From the NCBI GenBank assembly GCA_020081605.1, contig JAHREC010000009.1, positions 4,464,001-4,528,000 on the forward strand: DNA of 64,000 nucleotides. The letters are read 5' to 3'. Made by a program: the position numbers and the translations under genes. Source of the stretch: Albifimbria verrucaria (taxonomy: Eukaryota > Ascomycota > Sordariomycetes > Hypocreales > Stachybotryaceae). The notes under the pieces are model-generated. The model made no database searches. It worked only from the letters and a program-made list of their open reading frames with translations, and was not told the origin of the DNA. This document shows, piece by piece, positions 49,675 through 60,868 of the stretch; position 1 is the stretch's first letter, and each line of letters begins with the position of its first letter.

Positions 49675-50685
49675 ATGGCTTCCGGTGCGGGCCTTACTCC
49701 GTGCGACGTTCGCGAAGCTCTCTCCTCATCCCTATCTTCTCGCCAATCTCGAGCCATCCGAAGATGACATCCTTCCAGCCCGCAGCAATGGCCGTGCGCC
49801 TAATGAAGTACGACGACCCATCGTCAACCTATCTAGCCTTTCGCATGCGCAAGGAAGTGCCGTCGTACGTGTCGGCGACACGACCGTCATCTGCGGCGTC
49901 AGGGCAGAGACCATATTGACCTCCAACATTCCGAGCTACCGAGCTTCCAACACGGAAACAGAGCTGGCCGACTACGACCTTCTCGTGCCCAACATCGAGC
50001 TGGCTACGGGCTCAGCACCACAGTTCCTCCCCGGCGGCCCCCTTCGACTCTTGCGCAGACCCTTAGCACGAGAATTTACTCTCTTCTGCACAGCTCCAAG
50101 CTGATCGATCCGCAAGACCTGCGCATTTTCCATACCCGCCCAGCAGATGCTCCCGTCCCAGATGACGACCAGATGGATGAGGGCGGTGATGATTCATTGG
50201 ACGAGAAGGTTGTCGTAGCGTACTGGGTGCTCTACATTGACATCTTCTTCGTCTCATTCGACGGAAACCCGTTCGACGCAGCTTGGGCGGCCACCGTCGC
50301 TGCCCTTAAAGACACCAAGATTCCACAAGCCCGATACGACCCAGACAGAGAGTTGATCCTGTGCTCTAGAGACAGCCCCAAGCCGCTCAATATCCCCACA
50401 ACTCCTATCGCATGCACGGCAGCGGTCTTCACAGGCAAGGAAACGGACAGGCCGACAGACAACAAGTTCTGGCTCTTGGTTGACCCCGATCGACTGGAGG
50501 AGTCTCTGTGCGATGAGAGTATCACAATCGTGGTGGATGTCAGGGATGGGGCAACAAGGATACTTTCCATATCCAAGCATGGCGGCGGCGTTCTCAGTCC
50601 TGCTCTGCTGCGCTCGCGGGAGTTCCTGTCGTGGGCAGAGACGAGAAGTGAGCAGTTCGTTGCCGCAATCGCTGGCGTAGAATAG
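49675..50685 (+). CDS. RRP43: Exosome complex subunit Rrp43 (RNase PH-like)
   Basis: A non-catalytic RNase PH-fold subunit of the exosome ring, which processes and degrades RNA in nucleus and cytosol. Motifs in order are FAKLSPHPYLLANL, NGRAPNEVRRPIVNLSSL, GSAVVRVGDTTVICGVRAE, ELADYDLLVPNIEL, AWAATVAALKDTKIP and the C-terminal ITIVVDVRDGATRILSISKHGGG. Single exon. The frame breaks in GGCCCCCTTCG near 50037-50041; one more C links the halves through STLAQTLSTRIYSLLHSSKLID. The start is uncertain: the ATG at 49675 has good context (MASGAGLT) but needs two more bases before FAKLSP. An in-frame ATG at 49592 avoids this but gives an unusual N-terminus and poor context. Expected length is about 337 residues. 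Confidence 0.87.
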
Positions 50686-51526
50686 AAGTCACAATGATAC
50701 CCATATTCAAATCATCAAAGTACTATCATCCAGAAGCCGTGAGGCTACAGCCAAACTGGTGGTCCCAGCGTCTGTGTCAAACGTAGTCAGTGTAAATAGT
50801 TCAGATGAACCAGGCCACAGCCAAAGAAATAGCTGAGGCGAGTTACCAAAACATGGCTTCTGCGTCAATAATTGCGAGCCAGGAACAGAAGGCAGTAGAG
50901 CCCGAGCGGCTAAAAACCGTCAAGTATGAGACGCATTCATATCATCTCTAGGTTTGGCATATAGCTCCTAGCTTTCCACATTCCACCTGTTTGAGGATGG
51001 GTTTGGTGCAATTACGAGGCTTGAAGTCCAAGCCAACGTGCGCCTGAATACTACGCCAATTGGAAGCAGCTTGCCATTACATTTTGACAATCTTGGGGTT
51101 TCAAGGTTTGCGGAGCTCCAGCTCTTATCCCTCATCTACACTACGGAGAGCTTCATGCGAAGAGCTTGAACAGAAAAAATTGCAAAAATCATGGAATGTG
51201 TCAACCATTCGAACCACCCTCTCAGACTTTATTCAAAGGCAGTAGATACCGGCAGACAACGTTCTTCTACCGCTCATTGTTCGAAAGAACTCCAAAGACA
51301 TGTTCGTGAGTAGTTGAGGACATGACATAACGGATTGAGCGGTTGAAGAAATAAAAAGAAATTGAGGCCATGAAACGAGGATTATAAGTTAGCTGGCGCA
51401 CAGGCCACCTGGCACTGGCTGACTAACCCTACTCCACTATCGCGTGCGAAGCTAAGGCAGCAGATTTAACTACCAGCGAAATTATTTTTTTCTTCTTCCT
51501 TTCCTTTCTTACCACAGCTCGTCACC
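50686..51526. other. Intergenic region between rrp43 and the Rab escort gene
   Basis: About 840 bases with no supported gene. The last 50 bases before 51527 are pyrimidine-rich, as expected for a fungal core promoter and leader. Confidence 0.5.
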
Positions 51527-53275
51527 ATGGAATCCCTCTCAGACACGCAGTGGGATGTAGTGATCAGCGGCACTGGGCTCCAACAGTCCCTTCTCGCCCT
51601 GTAAGCGCTTGGATTCCATCGACAGAGCACCCAGGATCCCCATCTGACTGACGCGGCCTTGGGCTTTGAAGAGCACTCTCGCGATCAGGAAAGAACATAC
51701 TCCACGTCGACCCGAATCACTACTATGGTGGGCCAGAAGCTGCCTTCAGCCTACCCGAGGCAGATGATTGGGCGGAGAAGCATCGATCAGTGGACGGCGA
51801 GGGGCTCTTCTGCGCCGCCCAGGTCAAGAAGCAGACGGAGAGTTTGGCAGGGTTCAGAGGCTACAGCCTAGCTTTGGCTCCACAGCTGATCCATGCCCGC
51901 TCAGAGCTGTTGTCGCAGCTTGTCTCTTCGAAAGCCTTCAGGCAGGTTGAGTTCCTCTCCGTGGGCTCTTTCTACATCTATCGACGGTCGGAGGATTCGT
52001 CCGAGCCTACGCTTGGACGCATACCTTCGACTAGAGAGGATGTCTTCACCAACGCCACCATCCCAGCCAAGGCGAAGCGATCTCTGATGAAGTTTCTCAA
52101 GTTCGTTCTGGACTATGAAGCTGAAGCACAGGTCGGAGTGTGGAAACCCGTTGCCGAAACCCCTTGACCGACTTCCTAGCATCCGAATTCAAGCTTGACG
52201 CGACACTGCAGTCTCACATCGTTACACTCACACTGAGTCTAGATGGCAAGGTATCGGTGGAAGCTGGCTTGAAAGCTATCAGTCGCCATTTGCAATCAAT
52301 GGGCACATTCGGCGCTGGCTTCGCTGCTGTGTATCCCAAGTGGGGTGGGCTCTCTGAAGTTGCTCAAGTGGGCTGTCGGGCCGCTGCTGTTGGCGGTGCG
52401 GTCTATATGCTCGGCACTGGCATTGACAAGGTTTCGCAAACCAGCTCAGATGATCGGTTCGAAGTTGTTTTGACTGATGAAACCGTCATCAAAACGAAGC
52501 ATCTGTTCCAAGGCTCGGAGGACCTTGCCGGAGGTAAACCGCACATTGCTCGGTTGACTGCCATCGTCAAGTCGCCTCTTTCGGCTCTTTTCGAGACGAC
52601 CGTGGAAGGTGCGCCAACACCGGCTGTTGCAGTAGTTGCGTTTCCAGCCGGCTCTCTGCAAGCTGAAGACGGAACAGCTTCCGAGTACCCTATTTACGCC
52701 ATGGTGCACTCGAGCGATACGGGCGAATGCCCAACTGGACAATGTAAGTTTTTTTCTTTCTTTTTCTAACAAGTACCCTTTGCTATGATGATTCAACAAA
52801 CACGAATACTTATCTACATTGTCTGAATCCCATTGACGATTCTATCTCTGACAACCTGATGCAATCTCGTCCATTCATTTTCTTGTTCTGGAAACATTTG
52901 TCACGCTCATTACTGACCATGACAATTCTTAGGTGTCATTTATCTCAGTACCATCCCCGTCGCAAACTCTGACCATCTCCTAGAGACGGCTCTAGTTTCA
53001 CTGTTGGCAACAGAAAAACCGAGCAGCCAACTGAGCGTTTATACCAAGTGTACTACGAACAACGCGCCGACTCAGGCATCCTGAACGTAGATGGCAAAGT
53101 TGTCACCTTTCCTTGTCCTTCTGTGTCTTTGGCCTTTGATGATGATATCCTCAAGCCTGTTCGTCAGGCATGGGACACGGTAGGTGGCGAAAATGCTGGT
53201 GCCGAAGGCGTGAAGTACATGCAGTTCGAGGACCGTGAGAAGCTGGATGACGATGATGATATCTATGAAGCATGA
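51527..53275 (+). CDS. MRS6: Rab escort protein (Mrs6/REP; GDI superfamily)
   Basis: It presents newly made Rab GTPases to geranylgeranyl transferase II and delivers them to membranes. Exons are 51527-51600, 51672-52743 and 52933-53275; the introns are 71 bp (GTAAGC...AAG) and 189 bp (GTAAGT...TAG). The product is 496 residues after repair. Seen: the N-terminal GDI-type nucleotide motif WDVVISGTGLQQSLLALALSRSGK, then NILHVDPNHYYGG, the conserved GFRGYSLALAPQLIHARS, and the middle motif YPKWGGLSEV, followed by a REP-type C-terminus LYQVYYEQRADSG and an acidic tail EKLDDDDDIYEA. Frame breaks are at 52161-52164 (C run; one C restores ETPLTDFLASEF) and near 53010 (A run; one A restores EKTEQPTERLY). 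Compared with plain Rab GDI, the long middle and the acidic end favour REP. Confidence 0.85.
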
Positions 53276-53701
53276 AGCAAATGAATAGTTCGCAAATAAA
53301 TTCAAGTTCAAGTACCAATAATCTTTATCATTGTGATGTGATCTGTCATCTGTCTGCAAATTGTCTGAAAGCTAGTCGGAGATCTTTCTCATTCCATGAG
53401 TTTCCCATGTATGCCGTTGGCCGTATATGCTCCGTTGAATGCCTGATATCTCCTTCCCCGTCATCAAATAGGCCGAAATCGTGATTAGTCCCTTTCCTTG
53501 AGGACTCTCACATTGCCCATTTCGAAATGATTCTCTAACTCCAACCGAAATGATGCGTCAAACTCCGAATTATAAATGAAATCTCAAAGAAAATAATAGT
53601 CACAATAAGACCCATTCCTTGAAAATCCCAGTTTGAGTCCGATGGAAATAATATGCACGCTTCGTGCCGCAACCCAATTGTAAAGGAAACAAGATGAACC
53701 G
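53276..53701. other. Intergenic region between convergent Rab escort and rec8 genes
   Basis: About 425 AT-rich bases holding the 3' untranslated regions of both genes; nothing else is seen. Confidence 0.55.
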
Positions 53702-55936
53702 CTACTCCGGTGCTGAATTCTCCGTTGTGTTCAAGCCGATGCGGATAGTTCCAAATGGAATCTGCTCGTCCCTGCCATCCTGCTCCACGGTGATAGCGTT
53801 CTTTGTTGCGAGTGACAGTACGTGTAAGAAAGCTTGGGCGGCGATGGCCTTGCTGTGCTCGCGTGGGTCGGCGATATGCTAGAATTCGATCCAGCGCAAT
53901 CCAGAGCTGTCGCCTTCACGAGTGGTGCCCGTCTTGTTAGCCTGGTCGGTTGCATAACCGAGGAAGTCCTGGCTGGCGAGGTCGAGCCAACCTGACTGAG
54001 CCTGGGAGTCGTCGCCCGAACCAGAGTTGAAGTCATTGTTAGAAGCAGCATAATTCATGGACGAATCTTGGGAGGAGGAAGCCGGCATAGTCTGGACCCA
54101 TGGAGGGCAGTGCATCGTGGTGTTTGTGCTGGGACTTGGCCGCACTGCCGAACAAAGGGCTGTGTGCTTGTAAGCCCTCGCGGACACTGCCGTGACCACG
54201 GACCGAAGAGCCAGGTGCAACTGAACCAGCACGGCTCCAGGGCATCATGGATGAGGAGTGGCGGTCTTCCATAGCTGCTTGCGCCTCCATACCAATCTCA
54301 GGGATAGAATCGTCGCCTAGGATGAATTGATCTTCCTGTGCGATGCCAGCATCTCGGCCAACCTCTTGACCTTTGTCAACACGCTGTCGAACACGACGAT
54401 CTTGTTCGCCTGCCTCGTCCTCTACGACCTCAGATACCTTGCGGCGTCGGCCTCGAGGCCTTGGGAGCAGCCCTTGAGAGTCTCGACGGGCACACCCTGA
54501 AGGTTGGCAAGAAGATTGATGCCAGAAAAGTCGTCAGCGAGCGGATGAGAAATGCCCGATTGTTCCTGCATGGAACCGACCCTTGCGATTCCTTGACCGA
54601 AGAGGAATCCCAATGCATTCTTCTTTGCTTGTGCTGTTGTAATCTTGGCACGTTCCTTGAGGCTCGCAGCCATGATAACAGGATACTTCTTTTCGTGCTC
54701 TTTTAAGTCGGTCATTCGCAGATTAATCCTTGGATCCAGCATATTCTTGTGCTTTTGAACGCGAGTGCGGCGCAGTGGTGCAACGGCCTGTTCGGTTTCT
54801 GTGGTCTCCGTGCTTTGTGTGTAAGTTCTCTCACTGCCTTTGGCAGCTGGGCGGGTCACAAAGCCGTCGGCATCTGGCAGCACATCCTCTCCCATGATGA
54901 GCACCCCTTCATCACCTGTGCCAAAGATGTCTTGCTCAGGGTTGTCTGCGAGAGCAGCTTGCAAGTGTTGGAGGTTCTTCGCATGACTATCCTGCGGTAG
55001 GGGAAGAGGAGGCAGTTCTGGTTCCTCGTCGAGACCAATCAAGCCAATCACGTTGCCATCGGCGTCAAAATCAAGGCCAATGTCATTCAAAGGGTGAAAG
55101 TCGTCATCCATGTCAAAGGGCCGAAACTCGCCCATTGTGTCTGCAGTGCCGGTTTCTTTGGCGAGAAAGGAGCTATGGCCAACTAGGTCGGATGGGATGC
55201 GGTAGCTGCCACCTGATTTGGAGGATGCGGGAAGGTCAAGGCCGAAGAAAGGATCCATGCGGCCCGGCGTGAGAGGGTCCTGGCTAGAAGCGTTGGCAGG
55301 TGAGAACTGCGAGTATTTGACGGAGGCTTGGCTGAGACCGGCAGTCCAGTCACACTGGGTATCCAGCAATTCCAGGTTTGGAAGAGCACTCCATGGGTCA
55401 AAGCCTGGGTCGTCTTCCAAAGTGATCTGATGGCGCCTGTCATTCCGGTCAGTAATAAAGCATTCATTGTCCGAGAGCGAGCACTAACTTGGCCTTTCCT
55501 GCCTGCGGATCGGTCTCGCTGGTCTGCATGACCCGGAAGAAGGTCATCATGTCGGACTGTGTCTTCTCCGCGTCGGAGAGAACGTAGTTACACTGGTGGG
55601 AGAAAACGCGAGAAACGCCGTACAGCAAGTTTCCTTGAAGGCGAAGCGCCAAGGGGCTCCTGGGTCGAGGATTGTTCCGCATGCCTTGGGCACGTTGACC
55701 TCCTGGATGGCCTTCTTGGTCAGGCGCTTTTGAGTGGCCTTGCCGGTCGTTGCTACCAGCCTACAGCATCTGTGATGAGCACATGTCTTCTCTGAAGTCA
55801 GTGAAGAGAAGAGGGTATGAGTAACTTACCAGATAGTCGCAACGCCATACTGACTGTTGCTGAGAACTGCGGCTGGGTCAGCGTTTGGCGGAGGGATGGG
55901 GGTAGCTCGTCACTCACTCTCGTGGCTGTAGAACAT
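53702..55936 (-). CDS. REC8: Meiotic cohesin kleisin Rec8, with an in-frame TAG near the C-terminus
   Basis: A kleisin that closes the cohesin ring between sister chromatids in meiosis and is cut by separase. Exons are 55936-55918, 55866-55830, 55760-55489 and 55436-53702, with introns of 51, 69 and 52 bp. The N-terminal SMC3-binding region reads MFYSHEILSNSQYGVATIW, KRLTKKAIQEVNVPKAC, then LRLQGNLLYGVSRVFSHQC, all strongly kleisin-like. The middle is acidic and low in conservation. The C-terminal winged helix reads HSKAIAAQAFLHVLSLATK. Frame repairs are near 55653 (C run), 54472 (G run) and 54070-54095 (two missing bases or one extra). A TAG at 53881-53879 interrupts RWIEF*HIADP; the conserved frame continues to TAG at 53704-53702. 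If real, it would remove the SMC1-binding end. Corrected length is about 688 residues. Confidence 0.85.
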
Positions 55937-56929
55937 GGCTGCAGGAAAACAGCGGTCCGATCAGCGTCTGGTTAGTGTTTCTCTGGTTGTAACAATGTGA
56001 TGATCTGCCGTTACTACCTGCTGGGATGAAGAGCATGAACGCTTCTGTGCACGTGGATGCGTTCCAGAAGTTGGAAGGAAGGAAGAAGGAAACAGAGAAC
56101 TGAGCGTGATTGGCAGTGTCACACGTAAAGACGCGATTTGGTCTTTTTCTTCTCTGCAGAAAATTCACATGATCTGTACTTCTTTTGAGGTCGAACAGCT
56201 GCCTGGCGCGCTGGCCAGGTGTCTGGCTGCCATACTGGATCTTGGCAGTTGCTGAATGATCGTTCTGAGTCGAGATGATATTTGACATTGTGATTGCTCT
56301 ATTGTCCAGAAGGTAGTATTTTGTAAGGAATCTCAACTTACGAGTCATGGAATAAGAGATAAATATATATTGTTTATTTAACCACGTCATGTCACGTATT
56401 GATAAGACGGGATCCCAGCATTGGTAGCTCTCCTTTATTGTTGCTTGACTACATTGCACCAGTGACACTGTGGGTATATTCGGTTCCTTGTCATACTATA
56501 GCCCCTTGCCGGTTTTCATGTCACATGTTGATCCATACCGGATGGTTGCATTCTCGAGGGTTTGCTCAATACCCGTCTATACGTGGAATATCTTGGTTCA
56601 AGATATGAACACTGCGAACATCGCGACATGGCCAAGATGCGCATGTGAAGCAGGTTACCAACATCTCGTCACATGGTATTCCAGTTTGTTTCGGCCAAAT
56701 ATCAATTGTCAAGTCAAGATGTGCGCAAATGTGGTCATTCGGGACCCTGCCAAGAGCGTTACATACAGACGCAATGAGCGGGGCTGCTAGGATCACGAAT
56801 ATATAAATGGGACGAAATGAGTTAAGGTGATGTGGATGCATATGGTTAGAGCATCACCTCTCCAACCTTTCTTGCCTAGCCGTACAAAACACCACATTTT
56901 ATTTGCATTCACATATTTCAAGAGTCAAA
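55937..56929. promoter_or_regulatory. Divergent promoter region of rec8 and the PLP-enzyme gene
   Basis: About 990 bases with no supported gene. A TATAAAT at 56812-56818 lies about 112 bp before the ATG at 56930 and is the best core-promoter candidate. Confidence 0.5.
56812..56818 (+). promoter_or_regulatory. Putative TATA box of the ACC-synthase-like gene
   Basis: TATAAAT lies about 112 bp upstream of the inferred start codon at 56930, a normal distance for a fungal TATA box with a short leader. Confidence 0.45.
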
Positions 56930-58459
56930 ATGGTTCTTCGTCGCCTGGACTCAATGCTTGGACAAGAAAGCATCTTGTCGCGACGGGGCGCTGCCGCTGA
57001 GGCCACCTTGGATATACCATGGAGGTTTGCTCCTCCACGACATATCATCCCATCACCAACAAGAACGGGTTAATCTCATTTTCAACCGCCGAGAATGTCC
57101 GGTTTCATTCCCCACTTGTAGAACAGCCGTTAATAGAGTGTAGAAACTTGTCGCCGAGTACATTGCGAGCTTCATTCGTGACGCAAAGGTTCCTTGCTCC
57201 TACACCAGTCTGCATTGCTTATATCCCTCGCGCTAATCCTGCATTTCCGATGCAAACTAACGTATGCTCAGATAAAAATTACACCTGATGAACTCCTCTA
57301 TAGCGCCGGTGGCATTGTTGCCCAGCGCTTCTCCCAGGCATTAGCCGTTCACATGAATGAGTACTTCAAACCGCATCAAGACGTCACTGCCAGCGACATC
57401 CTCCTCAGCTCAGCCGGGACAGCCATGCATGATATCCTGGCATGGGCACTGGCTAATCCTGGCGACGGAATCTTGACCAGCCGTCCCGTCTATGGCAGAT
57501 TTGAGCTTGACTTTGGCAATAAGTCTCAAGTCAAGGTCGTGTACGCAGACAGTCATGCCGAGAACTGCTTCGAGGAGGATGTAGTTGATAAGTTCGAAAA
57601 GGCATTGACTAGATCTGAAGCCACCGGAACTAAGATCAAGGCATTGCTGATCGTCAACCCCCACAATCCTCTTGGTCAGTTCCCAAGTATAGCCGTTTAT
57701 TCGCGACTCGTCTCTGACTTATCGACAGGCAAATGCTACCCCAAGGCTACGTTGATCGCAATCATGAGGTTCTGCCAGAAGCACCGCATTCACCTCTTCA
57801 GTGACGAGGTATATGCTTGCTCCGTCTTCGACTCGGGCGAAAAAGGTACTGTGCCTTTCACATCAGCACTCTCCATCGACAGCAAGGGCCTGATTGATCC
57901 GAGTCTACTGCATGTTACATATGCTTTAAGTAAAGATTTCGGCGCTCCCGGCCTTCGTGTTGGGGCCATTATCACGCGCAGTCTACCTGTACAGCGCGCC
58001 ATCCAAACTGTCCTGCGATTTCACAGCACTTCAGGCTCTAGCCTGGCCATTGGAATTGCAATGCTTGAGAACAAGGCGTGGCGGGATGCATACATTAAAT
58101 ACATGCGTGCAAGTCTAGCTAAAGCGTATCGGCACGTCACAAAAGGCCTTCGTGAAATGGGCGTCAAGTATTTGCGCGGTTCCAACGCAGGTTTCTTCAT
58201 TTATATCGACTTATCACCCTATCTACCAACAGAACTCGAAGGAGAAGCTAATGCCGAGTTTGCCCTGGCAAAGAAGCTGAGGGATGCGAATGTATTCCTC
58301 CACCCAAGGGAAGAGCACTCTCTTGAGCCTGGATGGTTCAGGGTAGTGTATTCTCATGATGAGGCTACCGTGACGGAAGGATTGCGAAGGTAAGTGCTCC
58401 TACAAGTTTGAAGACAATCACCCTGACCAAATAATAGAATCAAATCAGTGTTGTCTTGA
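56930..58459 (+). CDS. ACC-synthase-like aminotransferase (PLP fold type I)
   Basis: Five exons are inferred: 56930-57096, 57144-57188, 57272-57674, 57729-58389 and 58438-58459, giving 432 residues after one repair near 57043 (GACATATC; one base restores YHPITNKNGLISFSTAEN). Motifs: DIPWRFAPP, TAEN, LAVHMNEYF, SRPVYGRFELDFGNKS, the NPHNPLG cofactor-site loop (completed by splicing at 57674/57729), FSDEVYACSVF and the Schiff-base lysine K274 in YALSKDFGAPGLRVGAI. The C-terminus GLRRIKSVLS is also made by splicing. The second exon is only 45 nt (KLVAEYIASFIRDAK), flanked by weak donors GTCCGG and GTTCCT. Relatives make 1-aminocyclopropane-1-carboxylate or act in fungal secondary metabolism; the substrate cannot be told from sequence. 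It converges with a Zn2Cys6 regulator 293 bp away. Confidence 0.85.
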
Positions 58460-58752
58460 AATCTTTTGCAAACCATGCTAGTTGCATGGTAAAACTAGCT
58501 CTATTTTCAACAAGACTTCTCATCTTTCGTGGACGGAAGATATGTCGAGCTAGGCAACAAGCATGGCCAATGCATGAGCCATGCAATTCATTTACCATTA
58601 TTTTGGTTATTTTCTTCAAGATATTAGATGTTAGAATATAGATTGACCAATAGCACACAAGACATCCGTATACAGGCTCGCTATTCAATCTGTATGTTGT
58701 TCAAGCATCGGCGACAAAGTATACTATCCACCCACCAATAGATCACGTAACA

Positions 58753-60868
58753 TCAAGTTCGATTTTGCAAATCGCTTAATCCTTCCGCTGAGTAGAACAT
58801 GCAGCAATGGGTTACAAAGCCTTGTATCACTGATGGGCTGTCCGACAGCGAACTAGCCATCGGACCAGAATCGAGTGACTTGTGATGCAAACGGCCCCTG
58901 GTCGTGCTCAAGCGGGCAAAAACTATACCACCACTATCAGAGTCTTCTTGCCCCAGTAAGGATCCGGTAATTTCAAGTTTCGCCATCAAGTGGCTGACCT
59001 GTATCACGCCACGTTAGTTCATTCGGAATCACCAATCTTAGGTTCCACTGTTCGCTGGGGAGAACGTGGGTCATACCTTTGCAAGTGCCGACTGGTCGGT
59101 CCCGGTCTTGTGAAGTGCCTGGGCCAACTGCACTACCAAAGACGCGGTGTATGGGTTGTGATCTCCTATGGCAATCATGAGGTCCATGAGTATACCTAGC
59201 CGCTCATCGCTCTCGGCATTTTGCGTAGTGGCAAAATCTTCAAGCAGTGTGACAGCGGACATGTACGAGGCAAAAGCCACAAATGGGTTTCGGAACAACA
59301 GGTCAATATCTACTAGGGCAGCAAGTATGCTGAAAATTGCATGTGCTGCGGGCAAAACCCGCTCCCGTGTAGGAAGAAGCATGTTCGGAACCTGACTGCG
59401 TCTGAGATGCGACCCGCCTGCCTTGTGTAGGCAAATGATTGACGTTTGCAGAACGCAGTTGATAAATACGGCATCTGCATCGTTAGAATTTTGATCACAC
59501 TGTAGTAAATCTGGCAAATTGGCCAGAGCAGTTAAAAGAAGTTTGTCAAGGTTCAGGTAACGGTTCCAGTACGCCGTTGGGTCTGGCTCTTCCGAGTCGG
59601 CATGTTGATAGCTGAAGGCGTTGAGTTCTGCAGACTCTTGAAAGAGCTGTACAACGACTATGCGCCAGGCAAAGGTTGAAATATTAGCCAAGCCATCGCG
59701 ACGGGCTGCTTGAATTGTTGGCGTGGTCTCCTCGATGCCAACCTGAAACGCTGCTTCGGAAGCAGGGAGGCGGGTTTGAACCTATAGTAGGCTGTTAGTA
59801 TCGGGAGGGAAGAGTGATACAAGGGGTTCAGGTAATCTTACAGCCCGCCAATTGATCAGAACTGGCCATTCTGTCGTCCCACTTGAGGACCTGTCGCTGG
59901 TGAAAATGACCCAGAATGTCCGTCTCCGCTCTTCGGTCTCGGCCCAGTCTCTAGCCGGAGGCAGTGGCTGTGCGAGGGAACCCTTTCCATCAACCTTGTC
60001 GAGGCCAAGCATCTGCGCCAAGCGGACAGCGCGAGCACAGCTCATGTTGGTTCGGGTGAACCACATTGACAATGCTTCAAACCGAGTTATGAGCGCCCAG
60101 CACTGTGCATGGGCTACTGTGATAAAATCTTGACCATCACCCTGAACACAGGTATATCAGCAGGGGTTGATTAATATCGTCCTCGGCACATACCCTCAGC
60201 TCATCAGCTTCGACATAGTGCCGTGCGCGTCGGTAGAAGGCTTCGGCGAGGCTAATATGAGGCGGGGAGGCCATAGCGGCAACAGCTAGGACCGCATACT
60301 GAAGGCACATGGGAGGTTGCATGTGCGAAGGTTGATAGAGAGAAGTGCGGTAACGGGTAGGATGAAGCAAAGGCACTTCGCGATACACCCTTGAAAAGAA
60401 AATGTCGAGGCTAGCCGATAGTCCTGTTAATGGACCCAGTTCACGATGCTTGGGAGGGAAGTCCTACAGCTCTTCGACAAGAGCCTGTGGCGGCAGCTGT
60501 TCGTATCTCCCCGTCGTCACTAGCGACTCTGGCGACGAGTGCGAGTGCGGCGGCGAGGGTTCAGAAACAGCAGCTGGCGCCGACTCATTGCCCAGTTTGC
60601 GCTCCAGGTGTTCTGCAATTGGTTATGCCCAAGGTTGCACATAAGGACAAACGAGCGTAGGCTTACTGAGACGCGCCTCTAGTTCCTTGACCCTCGGTCT
60701 CGTAGCTACAATCACGGGCTTCTTTCGAGAATCAGGGTAGGTGCAGGCGGAGCCAGACGACGTGCATCGGTCGCAGGCCGGCTTAGTCTTGTCACATCGG
60801 ACCTTGCGGGATCGACATTGATAGCATGATAGTGGAAGCTTGGCGTTGCTCGCCACAGAATCAGCCAT
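58753..60868 (-). CDS. Zn2Cys6 transcription factor with fungal MHR domain
   Basis: Six exons (60868-60667, 60612-60468, 60410-60194, 60141-59842, 59781-59077, 58998-58753) join in frame without any base repair, giving 604 residues. The binuclear zinc cluster is CYQCRSRKVRCDKTKPACDR followed by CTSSGSAC (residues 15-42; C-x2-C-x6-C-x6-C-x2-C-x6-C), with a basic linker and a short coiled coil (ELEARLKHLERKL). The middle homology region includes LLDIFFSRVYREVPLLHP (junction at 60467/60411), ARAVRLAQMLGLDK and EERRRTFWVIFTSDR. In most family members the last motif reads DR followed by a hydrophobic residue, and here SSSG follows. It is nuclear and binds CGG-type half sites. Position beside the PLP enzyme suggests, but does not show, that it regulates that gene. 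Confidence 0.9.
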
